Below, in pieces: positions 36,523 through 46,171 of a stretch of 64,000 bases of DNA. Each line of letters begins with the position of its first letter. Within the stretch, counting starts at the first letter, position 1. The stretch lies in the NCBI GenBank assembly GCA_021372865.1, contig JAJFTO010000019.1, positions 1 through 64,000 on the forward strand, given 5' to 3'. A model generated the notes under the pieces. The model was not told the origin of the DNA. It saw only the letters and a list, made by a program, of their open reading frames with translations, and did not search any database. Position numbers and translations under genes: made by a program. The stretch comes from Porphyromonadaceae bacterium. GTDB lineage: Bacteria > Bacteroidota > Bacteroidia > Bacteroidales > Dysgonomonadaceae.

Positions 36523-38508
36523 ATGAGATTAGATCTTAGTTCACACATTACGCTTGAAAGAGTCCCCAGAAAATACTACCGCCCTGAAAACGATTTTGAA
36601 GAATATAATCTGGCACGCTTTGAAAAATTACCCGTGGCCATCTACGAGGAATCAAAAAAAGCGGCAAAGAAAGTGGCCGGCGATATTGTTGCGGAGATGT
36701 TACTCAAACAACAGAAGGGAGAAATGTTTGTGCTTGGCATCAGTGGAGGTGCCTCCCCCATGCCGGTTTATGAAGAGCTGGTAAGGCAGTATCAAGAGAA
36801 AAACATAAGCTTCAGAAATCTGGTTATTTTTAATACGTACGAGTTCTATCCCGTGCTCGACTTTTCATTCAGTAACCTGCAGATGTTGAAAGATGTTTTT
36901 TTAAATCAGATCGACATAAACCCTGAACACATTTTCTCTCCGGATGCTACCATTGAGAAAGATCTGATTGCAGAAAACTGCGAAGCTTTTGAACAGGATC
37001 TGAAAAAAAACGGCGGACTCGACTATCTGTTACTGGGACTGGGCAGTAAAGGAAATGTGGGCTTTAATATGCCGGGTAGCGGCCTTCACTCACAAACAAG
37101 ACTTGTCATGCTCGACGGTGACTCGCGCAAAGATATAGCCCGCAACTTCGGATCACTCGACAAAGTGCCGGTGAGTGCGATCACCATGGGACTGTCGGAT
37201 ATGATGGATGCCAAAAAAATAGCCCTTGTTGCCTGGAGCGAGCAAAAGGCGGGAAGTATCCGCGATATTGTGGAGGGTACGGTCACCGATCTGGTCCCGG
37301 GTTCCATTCTGCAAACACACCCCGAAACCAAAGTATATGTCGATTTGGCGGCAGCCTCGGAACTTACACGCATCAGTCGCCCCTGGCTGGTTACAAACTG
37401 TGAATGGACAAGCAAACTTATCCGGCGGGCCATAGTCTGGCTTTGTGGCGTAGTGGACAAGCCTATTCTCAAGTTGACAAATAAGGATTATAACGACAAC
37501 GGATTAAGTGAATTAATTACCCTTTACGGATCAGCCTATAATGTAAATATCAAGATATTCAATGATCTGCAACATACCATAACCGGATGGCCCGGGGGAA
37601 AACCAGATGCAGATGATACCTATCGTCCCGAGCGGGCAAAACCTTACCCTAAGCGGGTCATCATTTTCAGTCCTCACCCCGACGATGATGTAATCTCTAT
37701 GGGTGGCACCTTTCAGCGCCTTGTCAATCAGGGTCACGAGGTACATGTGGCCTATCAGACTTCAGGAAACATTGCAGTGGGAGACGAGGAGGTAATTCGT
37801 TACATCTCGGTACTCAACAGCATGCGCAAGAAATTCACCCCTGGCAACACCGATCTGCTGGAGAAATATGAGAAGATACGTCATTATCTCTTGCATGAAA
37901 AAACGAAGGAGGATATTGATACTCCCGATATTCTTTTTATCAAGGGAAGAATACGTCGTGAGGAAGCCCGTTCAGCAGACCGATATGTGGGCCTTTCTGA
38001 GGACAATGTGCATTTTCTGGATCTTCCGTTCTATGAAACGGGAAAGGTAAAAAAGAGCCCTATTTCGGAAAAGGACGCAACCATTGTTAAAGATTTTATT
38101 GAAACCATCAAGCCCCACCAGATTTATGTGGCAGGGGATCTCGCAGACCCACACGGTACGCACAAGGTTTGTCTCGACGCCATTCTGGGGGCAGTTGACA
38201 TGCTCAAAGAAGAGGAATGGTTCAACGATTGCCGCATCTGGATGTATCGCGGTGCATGGATGGAGTGGGAGATTGATCATATTGAAATGGCCGTACCGCT
38301 CTCCCCCGAAGAGCTGCGTCAGAAAAGAAATGCCATCCTGAAGCATCAGTCCCAGATGGAAAGCGCACCTTTCCTGGGGGATGACGAACGTTTGTTCTGG
38401 CAACGTTCGGAAGAACGCAACCGTGCCACGGCCGATATGTACTGGAAACTGGGACTGGCCTCGTACGAAGCCATTGAGGCTTTTGTGGAATACATTCCAG
38501 TTCAGTAA
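36523..38508 (+). CDS. NagB-like / PIG-L deacetylase fusion protein
   Basis: 661 residues with two domains. Residues about 30-285 align with glucosamine-6-phosphate deaminase (FVLGISGGASPMPVYEELVR, LVIFNTYEFYPV, LDYLLLGLGSKGNVGFNMPG). Residues about 375-640 are a PIG-L/LmbE-type deacetylase with the zinc motif SPHPDDDVISMGGT (His385, Asp387, Asp388) and the later DPHGTHK. Compared with E. coli NagB, the catalytic Asp72, Asp141, His143 and Glu148 correspond to Tyr106, Lys176, Asn178 and Met183, so the first domain is unlikely to deaminate. The usual database name glucosamine-6-phosphate deaminase would be misleading here. A deacetylase acting on amino sugars with a sugar-phosphate-binding domain is more likely. 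It ends at a strong terminator. Confidence 0.88.
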   Translation: MRLDLSSHITLERVPRKYYRPENDFEEYNLARFEKLPVAIYEESKKAAKKVAGDIVAEMLLKQQKGEMFVLGISGGASPMPVYEELVRQYQEKNISFRNLVIFNTYEFYPVLDFSFSNLQMLKDVFLNQIDINPEHIFSPDATIEKDLIAENCEAFEQDLKKNGGLDYLLLGLGSKGNVGFNMPGSGLHSQTRLVMLDGDSRKDIARNFGSLDKVPVSAITMGLSDMMDAKKIALVAWSEQKAGSIRDIVEGTVTDLVPGSILQTHPETKVYVDLAAASELTRISRPWLVTNCEWTSKLIRRAIVWLCGVVDKPILKLTNKDYNDNGLSELITLYGSAYNVNIKIFNDLQHTITGWPGGKPDADDTYRPERAKPYPKRVIIFSPHPDDDVISMGGTFQRLVNQGHEVHVAYQTSGNIAVGDEEVIRYISVLNSMRKKFTPGNTDLLEKYEKIRHYLLHEKTKEDIDTPDILFIKGRIRREEARSADRYVGLSEDNVHFLDLPFYETGKVKKSPISEKDATIVKDFIETIKPHQIYVAGDLADPHGTHKVCLDAILGAVDMLKEEEWFNDCRIWMYRGAWMEWEIDHIEMAVPLSPEELRQKRNAILKHQSQMESAPFLGDDERLFWQRSEERNRATADMYWKLGLASYEAIEAFVEYIPVQ

Positions 38509-38530
38509 TCAACTGATTAAACATATTTAC

Positions 38531-38560
38531 AAAGAAGCTGTCTGGAAAGACAGCTTCTTT
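38531..38560. terminator. Perfect 13-bp terminator hairpin after the NagB/PIG-L gene
   Basis: AAAGAAGCTGTCT (38531-38543), loop GGAA, AGACAGCTTCTTT (38548-38560), followed by GTTTG. A symmetrical A-/T-flanked stem, 22 bp past the stop codon. Confidence 0.82.
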
Positions 38561-38572
38561 GTTTGATGCGAG

Positions 38573-38695
38573 AAATAGTCTAACTTTTGTGAACTATTTC
38601 GATAAGCCAGTTGTGCAGAGCCGAACTTGTTCGTGCTATGCCATGGCGAGAATTGAAAATCGAGTGTAACTCAAATAGTCTAACTTTTGTGAACT
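38573..38695 (+). repeat. Pair of 23-bp direct repeats exactly 100 bp apart
   Basis: The same 23 bases (core TAGTCTAACTTTTGTGAACT) occur at 38573-38595 and 38673-38695. The 77 bp between them and the flanks share no further similarity. They lie between a terminator and the start of a START-like gene. No transposase is nearby; a small mobile remnant or a duplicated control site are both possible. Confidence 0.75.
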
Positions 38696-38751
38696 TTTGG
38701 CAATGGATCCAAAAAAAAGTTGTATATTGTGCGTCTGTTTCTAAAATATGC

Positions 38752-39141
38752 ATGTCGAAAGAAAAATTCCATATCGAGTTCCTGATGGGAAACGCGACCC
38801 AAAGTAGTTTATGGCGCATGGTCAGTCAGATCGACGGCCTTTCGGAATGGTTTGCAGATGAAGTGTCGATGGATGAAACCGAGGCCATTTACACATTTTA
38901 CTGGGGAAAGACAAACAATCAGGCAATCATTGTAAACCAGAAACCTCAGTCAAGCATCCGTTACAAATGGATAGACGAGGAAGAAGAGAATTGCTATTTC
39001 GAGTTTTTGTTGCGTAAACTGGATCTGTCGGGCGACATGACACTTGAAATTACAGACTTCGCTGAATCCAATGAAAAGGGAGACGCTATTGCTTTGTGGG
39101 AATCACAAATAGACGAGATGAAAAGAAGACTGGGTATCTAA
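38752..39141 (+). CDS. START-like domain protein
   Basis: 129 residues from the ATG at 38752 (MSKEKFHIEFLMGNATQSSL); the upstream open frame from 38611 crosses a direct repeat and has no homology, so it is rejected. The protein resembles the small START/SRPBCC-like proteins of Bacteroidota (WRMVSQIDGLSEWFADEVSM, EAIYTFYWG, SIRYKWIDEEEENCYFEF, LEITDFAESNEKGDA). The fold forms a hydrophobic ligand pocket; the ligand is unknown. It lies just before the lptF/G-like gene with a separate -7 box between them. Confidence 0.8.
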   Translation: MSKEKFHIEFLMGNATQSSLWRMVSQIDGLSEWFADEVSMDETEAIYTFYWGKTNNQAIIVNQKPQSSIRYKWIDEEEENCYFEFLLRKLDLSGDMTLEITDFAESNEKGDAIALWESQIDEMKRRLGI

Positions 39142-39219
39142 ACCTGTCACGTCATCATTCTACCGTCTCAATTAATCATCTTTACACTTCTGAACCCACG
39201 ATTGTCCGTTTGATTTTAC

Positions 39220-39227
39220 TATCTTTG
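39220..39227 (+). promoter_or_regulatory. -7 box TATCTTTG before the LptF/G-like gene
   Basis: TATCTTTGCC fits TAnnTTTG and lies 35 bp before the ATG at 39263. The nearest TTG (39202-39204) is closer than the usual -33 distance. Confidence 0.5.
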
Positions 39228-39262
39228 CCTAAAATTAAACGTCTCTTTTTTTGTGCTGTCCA

Positions 39263-41200
39263 ATGAAAAGATTTTTCCACATAAAGCGGTTATATGGTTA
39301 TATTCTGACGACCTTCATTCCGCTTTTTCTTATGACTTTTGCCATCTGCCTGTTTCTGGTGTTGATGCAATTTTTGTGGAAATATGTGGAGGACATGGTA
39401 GGTAAGGGACTGGGACTCGATGTGATCGGGGAAATGTTCTTTTATGCTGCACTTAACCTTATTCCTATGGCGCTGCCGCTGGCCATCCTGCTGGCATCAT
39501 TGATGGTCTTTGGTAACATGGGTGAAAACCTGGAATTGCTTGCCATCAAATCGGCGGGTATTCCTCTGCTGAAGATTATGAAACCACTCATTATCCTCAT
39601 TTTTTTCATCAGTGTGGGTGCCTTTTTTTTCCAAAATGATGCCATCCCCAAAATACAGACCAAGTTTTATTCGCTGCTCATATCCATCCGACAGGCATCA
39701 CCCGAACTGGATATCCCGGAAAGTGTTTTTTATAAGGAGATTGATGGCTATAACCTCTACGTGGAAAGAAAAGATCAAAAGACCGGTATGTTGTATGATG
39801 TACTGATTTACGACGTGGCGGGCGGATTCGACAACATGGCGGTAATCATCTGTGATTCTGCTAAAATGAGTATGACAGAAGACAAGAGAATGCTGATCTT
39901 TACGATGTACAGCGGACAGCAGTTTCAAAACTTTTCACAGGGAAACAAGCCCCAAAATGCTACAGATTTTGTTCCTTATGCGCGAGAAAACTTCGATGTA
40001 AAAACCATGATGATCTCATACGATGCAAACTTCAACCGCATGGGAGAGGAGATGATTGAAGGAAGCTCAACCAGCAATTACGTCTCCAAGAACTTGTCGG
40101 AGTTGGGTACCTCAATCGATTCCATGACAATGATTATGGACAGTGTGAACCGGCTGGACCGTAACATGATGAAAAATTATTCATATCTTGCCTTTCGTAA
40201 CAGTTATCCGCCAAATGAAAAGGATTCACTTATTTCAGCCGCACTGTTGGCCAATGAAAAGGTTCCCCGGCCCGATACATTGCTACAGTCGAAAGGACTA
40301 CAGGAACAATCATCCATCCTGCAAAGCGCCTTTTCCAAAGCTGAAAATAACAGCAACGAGTTCCTTTTCAGGTCGCTCAATAAAACAACAACCCAGAAGG
40401 TTATCAACCGTCACTGGATAGAATGGCACAGAAAGTTTACCATTCCTTTCACCTGTCTCATTTTCTTTTTTATTGGAGCCCCGTTGGGGTCTATTGTAAG
40501 AAAGGGAGGTTTGGGCACTCCCATCGTCATATCGGTCATTCTCTTCATTATTTATTATATTGTGGAGAATGTGGGTTACAAGATGACGCGCGACGGGGTG
40601 TGGGAACATTGGTTCGGGATGTGGTTCAGTTCGCTCATCCTGCTGCCCATCGGCGTGTTTTTGACCTATAAGGCAATGAACGATTCGGTGATCATGAATG
40701 CCGACACCTATGTACAATTCTTTAAAAGATTGTTTTTCATTCGGGAAAAAAGAAAATATCCGATAAAAAGTGTGATCATCGACAGTCCCGATTATGAGGA
40801 GATCGTCAATTCACTGTCGGGGTTGTCGGATGAGATAAATCGCTGGTTTGATAAATACAATCACCCGACATATAAATCCTTTTGGATGGATAATGCCAGA
40901 GAAAGAGAATTATTCACAATTAAAAGCTCTACGGAGATTATTCTCAATCAATTGTCCAATTCCCGAAATCTGGTGGAGTTGACAAAGGCTGAAGCATTTC
41001 CTGTGCTCATCACAAAAACAGGATCGTTTAAAGCTGGTACGCCCGGAGCAAAATTCAACATGTATTTCTTTCCGACAGGATTTTTATTCAGACTTCTGTC
41101 TATTCCATTTGAACTGAGAACGAAAAAAGACCTGAAAGAAGTACAACGGTTGAGTAAAGAAATGATTGAGATTATACAAGGCATCCACACTGTGGAGTAG
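39263..41200 (+). CDS. LptF/LptG family lipopolysaccharide export permease
   Basis: 645 residues from the ATG at 39263 (MKRFFHIKRLYGYILTTFIP); a TTG at 39251 adds four residues without support. Three N-terminal membrane helices (including FFYAALNLIPMALPLAILLA and GNMGENLELLAIKSAGI), a periplasmic beta-jellyroll region, then three further helices (FTIPFTCLIFFFIGAPLGS, VISVILFIIYYIVENVGY). This is the YjgP/YjgQ layout. The C-terminal extension of about 150 hydrophilic residues is usual in Bacteroidota. The protein extracts LPS from the inner membrane with LptB. ribBA follows after 31 bp. Confidence 0.9.
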   Translation: MKRFFHIKRLYGYILTTFIPLFLMTFAICLFLVLMQFLWKYVEDMVGKGLGLDVIGEMFFYAALNLIPMALPLAILLASLMVFGNMGENLELLAIKSAGIPLLKIMKPLIILIFFISVGAFFFQNDAIPKIQTKFYSLLISIRQASPELDIPESVFYKEIDGYNLYVERKDQKTGMLYDVLIYDVAGGFDNMAVIICDSAKMSMTEDKRMLIFTMYSGQQFQNFSQGNKPQNATDFVPYARENFDVKTMMISYDANFNRMGEEMIEGSSTSNYVSKNLSELGTSIDSMTMIMDSVNRLDRNMMKNYSYLAFRNSYPPNEKDSLISAALLANEKVPRPDTLLQSKGLQEQSSILQSAFSKAENNSNEFLFRSLNKTTTQKVINRHWIEWHRKFTIPFTCLIFFFIGAPLGSIVRKGGLGTPIVISVILFIIYYIVENVGYKMTRDGVWEHWFGMWFSSLILLPIGVFLTYKAMNDSVIMNADTYVQFFKRLFFIREKRKYPIKSVIIDSPDYEEIVNSLSGLSDEINRWFDKYNHPTYKSFWMDNARERELFTIKSSTEIILNQLSNSRNLVELTKAEAFPVLITKTGSFKAGTPGAKFNMYFFPTGFLFRLLSIPFELRTKKDLKEVQRLSKEMIEIIQGIHTVE

Positions 41201-41231
41201 CATAATAACAGCAAAAAATCAAAAATAAAAT

Positions 41232-42452
41232 ATGCAAAAACAAATTAAATTAGACACCATAGAGGAAGCCATTGACGAGATTCGAAAAGGTAATTTCATC
41301 ATAGTGGTCGACGATGAGGACAGGGAGAATGAAGGTGATCTGATCATCGCGGCGGAGTGCATCACCCCGGAGAAAATAAATTTTCTGGAGACCCATGCCC
41401 GTGGCCTTATTTGTGCACCGATTACCAAAGAACGAGCCGAAGAACTTGAGTTGCCGATGATGGTCACTCACAACACTTCCATACATTCTACTCCTTTTAC
41501 TGTGTCGATTGATCTGCTTACACATGGATGTACAACCGGAATTTCGGCTTACGACAGGGCACAGACCATCCTGGCACTTACCAGGGAGGAGACGGCACCC
41601 GAGGATTTTGGACGTCCCGGACACATCTTTCCACTTCGTGCACAGTCGAAAGGTGTGCTTCGCAGGGCAGGACATACAGAGGCGACCATCGACTTTGCAA
41701 GGCTTGCCGGTTTGTATCCTGCCGGAGCGCTCGCCGAGATTAAAAATGAGGATGGCTCGATGGCACGTCTTCCCAAATTGATGGAGATGGCCAGAAAATT
41801 CAATCTTAAGATCGTGTCGGTGGCCGATTTAATTAAATACAGACTCCAGACCGAATCGCTGATTGAACGGGGGGAAGCAGTGAAGCTACCTACCGAGTAC
41901 GGTGAATTTACAATGATTCCCTTTCTTCAGAAAGCAACGGGACAGGAACATGTGGCATTGATCAAAGGGGAGTGGCATGATGACGAACCACTCCTGGTAC
42001 GGGTACATTCCTCCTGTATTACAGGCGATATTTTTGGCTCCTTGCGGTGTGAATGCGGAGAACAGCTACATAAGGCATTGAAAATGATTGAGCAGGAAGG
42101 CAAGGGGGTTTTGGTCTATTTAAATCAGGAAGGACGTGGTATTGGCCTTATGGCCAAGGCTGCGGCTTACAAGCTGCAGGAACAGGGTCTTGACACCGTA
42201 GATGCCAATCTGCACCTGGGCTATCAGGCCGATGAAAGGGATTATGGTGTGGGCGCCCAGATACTGCGCAGCCTTGAAGTAAAAAAAATGCGGCTGATGA
42301 CCAACAATCCAAGAAAACGGATCGGCCTGGAATCATACGGCCTGGAAGTGGTGGAAAATGTACCACTTGAAATCACACCCAATCCGTACAATCATTTCTA
42401 TATGGAGACGAAAAAAAAGAAGATGGGACATGTGTTGAGAAATATAAAGTAA
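41232..42452 (+). CDS. ribBA: Bifunctional 3,4-dihydroxy-2-butanone-4-phosphate synthase / GTP cyclohydrolase II
   Basis: 406 residues. The RibB half (about 1-205) has [20 protein letters not shown] and [20 protein letters not shown], with the acidic and His residues that act on ribulose 5-phosphate. The RibA half (about 206-400) has the zinc motif [20 protein letters not shown] and [20 protein letters not shown], which opens the GTP ring. Together they supply both branches of riboflavin synthesis. The leader is only 31 bp after the upstream gene, leaving no room for an FMN riboswitch. It probably shares a transcript with lptF/G. Confidence 0.96.
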   Translation: MQKQIKLDTIEEAIDEIRKGNFIIVVDDEDRENEGDLIIAAECITPEKINFLETHARGLICAPITKERAEELELPMMVTHNTSIHSTPFTVSIDLLTHGCTTGISAYDRAQTILALTREETAPEDFGRPGHIFPLRAQSKGVLRRAGHTEATIDFARLAGLYPAGALAEIKNEDGSMARLPKLMEMARKFNLKIVSVADLIKYRLQTESLIERGEAVKLPTEYGEFTMIPFLQKATGQEHVALIKGEWHDDEPLLVRVHSSCITGDIFGSLRCECGEQLHKALKMIEQEGKGVLVYLNQEGRGIGLMAKAAAYKLQEQGLDTVDANLHLGYQADERDYGVGAQILRSLEVKKMRLMTNNPRKRIGLESYGLEVVENVPLEITPNPYNHFYMETKKKKMGHVLRNIK

Positions 42453-42479
42453 TGGAAATTTTGAATTGATCGGTTTCCC

Positions 42480-43745
42480 GTGGAAGATTATGCAAATTTC
42501 ATTTATATACTGGCAGGATGTGGAATTGGGGGCATTCTGGCATGGATTATTACCACATTAAATTGTAAATCCAAAACTGTTTCCAGAAGAGACTTTGAGA
42601 TTTTAACCCAGGAAAATCATCAACTGAATATCCAGCTGGAAGTGTCAAAGGAAAGAATGGGAGACATCGAGCTGCAGAAAAGTGAGATGGAAACCATCCG
42701 GAAACAGTTTAACCTGGAGTTTGAACAGATTGCATCGAAGATATTGGAAGAAAAATCCGAAAAGTTCACGAATCTGAACAGGAATAACCTGGATTTGATA
42801 CTGAAGCCGCTGGGAGAAAATATTGATTCGTTCCGTAAGAAAGTGGAAGAGGTCTATATTACCGAGGCGAAGGAACGTTTTTCTCTGGGACAGGAAGTGA
42901 AAAACCTGCGCGAACTGAATGACCGGCTCAGCAGTGAAGCAAATAACCTGACCCAGGCATTACGGGGTAACTCAAAGATGCAGGGAGACTGGGGACAGAT
43001 GATTTTGGAAAACATACTGGAACGTTCGGGCCTGACGGAGGGGAGGGAATATTTCGTGCAGGAATTTCTGAAAGATCCCGACGGCAATTATTACACTGCT
43101 GAGAATGGCTCCAGGATGCAGCCCGACGTGATTGTCGTGTATCCGGACAAAAGAAAGGTGATTATCGACGCAAAAGTATCGCTTACGGCATATGCCAATT
43201 ACACCGGCAGTGATGATCCTGGAGAACAAAAGAAGTTTATAGGGGAACATCTGCGTTCGGTAAGAAAACACATCGATGAACTGAGTCGGAAAAACTATCA
43301 GGATTACGCTGATACACTCGATTTCGTGATGATGTTTATTCCCAATGAACCGGCTTATATGCTGGCTTTGCGTTATGAAGAGAGCCTGTGGCAGTATGCA
43401 TATGAAAAGAAAATTCTACTGATAAGTCCCACGAACCTGATCACCGCATTGAAATTAATTGTAGATTTGTGGAAGCGTGAATATCAAAACCGCAATGCGT
43501 TAGAGATCGCAGAACGGGGCGCCGCACTTTACGATAAATTTGTCAATTTTGTGGATTCTCTCACTGATATTGAAATTCATCTCGAAAGAGCCAGGCGAAG
43601 TTATGATAATGCTTACGGGCAGTTGAAAGGGGGAAGGGGAAACCTTATCGGACAGACCGAGAAGCTGCGTGAGCTGGGAGTGAAGGCAAAAAAATCCCTT
43701 CCACAATCATTGCTTAATAATTTGGAAGAAGAGAACGGTTACTGA
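42480..43745 (+). CDS. rmuC: DNA recombination protein RmuC
   Basis: 421 residues from a GTG. One N-terminal membrane helix ([19 protein letters not shown]) is followed by a long coiled coil (about 35-150), then the conserved RmuC core: [57 protein letters not shown] and [14 protein letters not shown]. The core is a PD-(D/E)XK-type nuclease-like domain that limits DNA inversion in E. coli. It starts 27 bp after ribBA. Confidence 0.92.
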   Translation: MEDYANFIYILAGCGIGGILAWIITTLNCKSKTVSRRDFEILTQENHQLNIQLEVSKERMGDIELQKSEMETIRKQFNLEFEQIASKILEEKSEKFTNLNRNNLDLILKPLGENIDSFRKKVEEVYITEAKERFSLGQEVKNLRELNDRLSSEANNLTQALRGNSKMQGDWGQMILENILERSGLTEGREYFVQEFLKDPDGNYYTAENGSRMQPDVIVVYPDKRKVIIDAKVSLTAYANYTGSDDPGEQKKFIGEHLRSVRKHIDELSRKNYQDYADTLDFVMMFIPNEPAYMLALRYEESLWQYAYEKKILLISPTNLITALKLIVDLWKREYQNRNALEIAERGAALYDKFVNFVDSLTDIEIHLERARRSYDNAYGQLKGGRGNLIGQTEKLRELGVKAKKSLPQSLLNNLEEENGY

Positions 43746-43768
43746 ACATCCAACATTTAACTCTAAAA

Positions 43769-43813
43769 GCTGACTGATGAAAGTGAATACTTTACGGCAG
43801 TCGCTGAAAACTT
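43769..43813 (+). repeat. GCTGA-type repeats in the kbl leader
   Basis: GCTGACTGATGAAAGTGAA (43769-43787) and GCTGAAAACTT (43803-43813) precede kbl. Closely related words precede tdh. They may be shared control sites or a decayed dispersed repeat. Confidence 0.45.
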
Positions 43814-43820
43814 AAACATC

Positions 43821-45008
43821 ATGTACGGAAAAATGCAACAACACCTGCAGACAGAACTGAAAGTTATTGAGAAAGCAGGTCTCTACAAAAATGAACGGAT
43901 CATTGTCACGCCACAGCGGGCAGAGATAAAAGTGCAATCGGGACAGCAGGTACTCAATTTTTGTGCAAACAACTACCTGGGGCTGTCAGACCATCCCCGT
44001 CTGATTGCCGCAGCCAAAAGCGCACTCGACGACCGAGGTTACGGTATGTCGTCGGTGCGGTTTATCTGCGGTACACAGGATTACCACAAGGAGCTGGAAA
44101 AAACCATCAGTGATTTTTTCAAAACGGACGATGCCATCCTCTATGCTTCCTGCTTCGATGCCAACGGTGGCCTCTTTGAACCACTTTTCACGGAAGACGA
44201 TGCCATCATTTCCGATGCATTGAATCATGCGTCCATCATTGACGGGGTCCGTTTGTGCAAGGCCCAACGTTATCGTTATGCCAATGCCGATATGGCAGAC
44301 CTGGAGGAAAAGCTGAAGGCGGCACAGGCACAACGTTTTCGCATCATTGCCACCGATGGCGTTTTTTCCATGGATGGCAACGTGGCGCCGCTCGATAAAA
44401 TCATGCAGCTGGCTGACAAATATGACGCACTGGTAATGGTCGACGAAAGTCACTCTGCCGGTGTGGTAGGCAAAACAGGAAAAGGAGTTTCGGAGCTGTA
44501 TAATCTTATCGGAAAAGTGGATGTCATTACCGGCACACTGGGCAAAGCATTCGGTGGAGCCATTGGCGGCTTCACCACCGGTCGCAAGGAGATCATCGAC
44601 ATGTTGCGTCAACGCTCACGGCCTTATCTCTTTTCCAACTCTATTCCTCCCATGGTGGCCGCAGCGGGCGTGGAAGCTTTTCATCTGTTGCAGGAATCCA
44701 ATCATCTGCAAGATAAATTGCACAAAAATGTGGATTACTTTGTCGCAAAGATGATTTCCGCCGGGTTTGATATCAAGCCAACCCAATCGGCCATTTGTGC
44801 CGTGATGCTTTACGATGCCAGACTGTCACAACAGTTTGCTGCCGAACTGCTGAATGAGGGAATCTATGTGACCGGATTTTACTACCCTGTGGTTCCCAAA
44901 GATCAGGCACGCATCAGGGTGCAGCTCTCTGCAGGTCATGAGAAGGAACACCTCGACAAGGCTATCGTAGCCTTTGTTAAAGTCGGAAAAAACTTAGGTG
45001 TTATCTGA
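43821..45008 (+). CDS. kbl: Glycine C-acetyltransferase (2-amino-3-ketobutyrate CoA ligase)
   Basis: 395 residues, standard length for this alpha-oxoamine synthase. NFCANNYLGLSDHPRLIAAA and GYGMSSVRFICGTQDYHKEL shape the substrate site; VDESHSAGVVGKTGKG supplies the Asp and His that hold PLP, and GTLGKAFGGAIGGFTTG contains the Schiff-base lysine. It cleaves 2-amino-3-ketobutyrate with CoA to glycine and acetyl-CoA. With tdh 137 bp downstream it forms the threonine degradation route. Confidence 0.95.
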   Translation: MYGKMQQHLQTELKVIEKAGLYKNERIIVTPQRAEIKVQSGQQVLNFCANNYLGLSDHPRLIAAAKSALDDRGYGMSSVRFICGTQDYHKELEKTISDFFKTDDAILYASCFDANGGLFEPLFTEDDAIISDALNHASIIDGVRLCKAQRYRYANADMADLEEKLKAAQAQRFRIIATDGVFSMDGNVAPLDKIMQLADKYDALVMVDESHSAGVVGKTGKGVSELYNLIGKVDVITGTLGKAFGGAIGGFTTGRKEIIDMLRQRSRPYLFSNSIPPMVAAAGVEAFHLLQESNHLQDKLHKNVDYFVAKMISAGFDIKPTQSAICAVMLYDARLSQQFAAELLNEGIYVTGFYYPVVPKDQARIRVQLSAGHEKEHLDKAIVAFVKVGKNLGVI

Positions 45009-45044
45009 CCCAAATCACTGTCGGCAGAATCTATCAGTTTGAAT

Positions 45045-45139
45045 GCTGACTGCTGAAAGTTAATTAAAAACGAAACCGCTGCCCGCTCCATTTTTCAACT
45101 TATAAAGCTGAAAGCTGATGGCTGACCGCTGAAAACTCA
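45045..45139 (+). repeat. GCTGA-type repeats in the tdh leader
   Basis: GCTGACTGCTGAAAGTTAA (45045-45063), GCTGAAAGCTGAT (45107-45119) and GCTGACCGCTGAAAACTCA (45121-45139) occupy the kbl-tdh gap. The first differs from the kbl leader copy at only two positions over 19 bases. Confidence 0.5.
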
Positions 45140-45144
45140 TAAAT

Positions 45145-46170
45145 ATGAAAGCACTGGTGAAACTACGGCCTGAGAAAGGCATCTGGATGGAAGAGGTTCC
45201 CATTCCTTCCATTGGGGTGAATGATGTACTGATTAAAATTAAAAAGACATCTATTTGCGGAACCGACCTGCATATTTATAGGTGGGACGAATGGTCACAG
45301 AAGACCATCAAGACTCCCATGACCATTGGTCACGAGTATGTGGGTGAAATAGTGGATATGGGCAGTGGCGTGGAGAACCTGAAAGTGGGCGACCGTGTGA
45401 CGGGAGAAGGCCATATTGCCTGCGGACATTGTCGCAATTGTCGCAGAGGCAAGTTGCACGTATGTGAAAATACCGTCGGTGTGGGTGTAAACCGCGACGG
45501 CGCTTTTGCCGAATATCTCTCCCTGCCGGCATCGAATGTGGTCAAACTCGATCCCCGCATTCCCGATGAGATTGCTTCCATCATGGATCCTTTTGGGAAT
45601 GCCACACACACAGCCCTGTCTTTTCCGCTGATTGCCGAAGATGTGCTGATTACGGGTGCGGGTCTGATTGGAAGCATGGCCACGGCCATCTGCCGTTTTG
45701 CAGGAGCGCGTTACATTGTTGTTAGTGATCTGAGTGAATACAGGTTGGAAATAGCCCGTAAGATGGGAGCTACACTCACCGTGAATCTCTCCCGGGGGGA
45801 AACCATTGCGCAGGCAGTGGAGAAGCTTGGTATGCGCGGATTCGACGTGGGACTGGAGATGTCCGGCTCACCGGCCGGCTTCCGGGAGATGATTGACAAC
45901 ATGTACAATGGTTCTAAAATATCGCTGCTGGGTATCCTGCCCAATAGTACCACGGTCGACTGGAACGAAATTATCTTCAAGGCACTGACGTTAAAAGGAA
46001 TTTATGGCCGCGAAATGTGGGAGACATGGTACCAGATGGAACAGATGCTTATTTCAGGCCTCGATCTGACACCAGTCATCACACACCGGTTTGACATCGA
46101 CGAATTCCAAAAGGGGTTCGATGTAATGGAGAGCGGAAAGTGTGGTAAAGTTATTTTAAACTGGGACTGA
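45145..46170 (+). CDS. tdh: L-threonine 3-dehydrogenase
   Basis: 341 residues, a medium-chain zinc dehydrogenase. The catalytic zinc site begins at [15 protein letters not shown] and [12 protein letters not shown]; the structural zinc cluster is [15 protein letters not shown]. The NAD-binding turn is [16 protein letters not shown]. It oxidises threonine to 2-amino-3-ketobutyrate, the substrate of the Kbl enzyme encoded upstream. The sixA-like gene begins 1 bp after its stop. Confidence 0.95.
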   Translation: MKALVKLRPEKGIWMEEVPIPSIGVNDVLIKIKKTSICGTDLHIYRWDEWSQKTIKTPMTIGHEYVGEIVDMGSGVENLKVGDRVTGEGHIACGHCRNCRRGKLHVCENTVGVGVNRDGAFAEYLSLPASNVVKLDPRIPDEIASIMDPFGNATHTALSFPLIAEDVLITGAGLIGSMATAICRFAGARYIVVSDLSEYRLEIARKMGATLTVNLSRGETIAQAVEKLGMRGFDVGLEMSGSPAGFREMIDNMYNGSKISLLGILPNSTTVDWNEIIFKALTLKGIYGREMWETWYQMEQMLISGLDLTPVITHRFDIDEFQKGFDVMESGKCGKVILNWD

Positions 46171-46171
46171 T

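Noticed and set aside
38611..38751. N-terminal extension of the START-like protein gene
   Set aside because: The extension crosses a direct repeat and has no homology; the ATG at 38752 begins the conserved domain.
41201..41231. FMN riboswitch before ribBA
   Set aside because: Only 31 bp separate ribBA from the upstream gene, which leaves no space for the aptamer.
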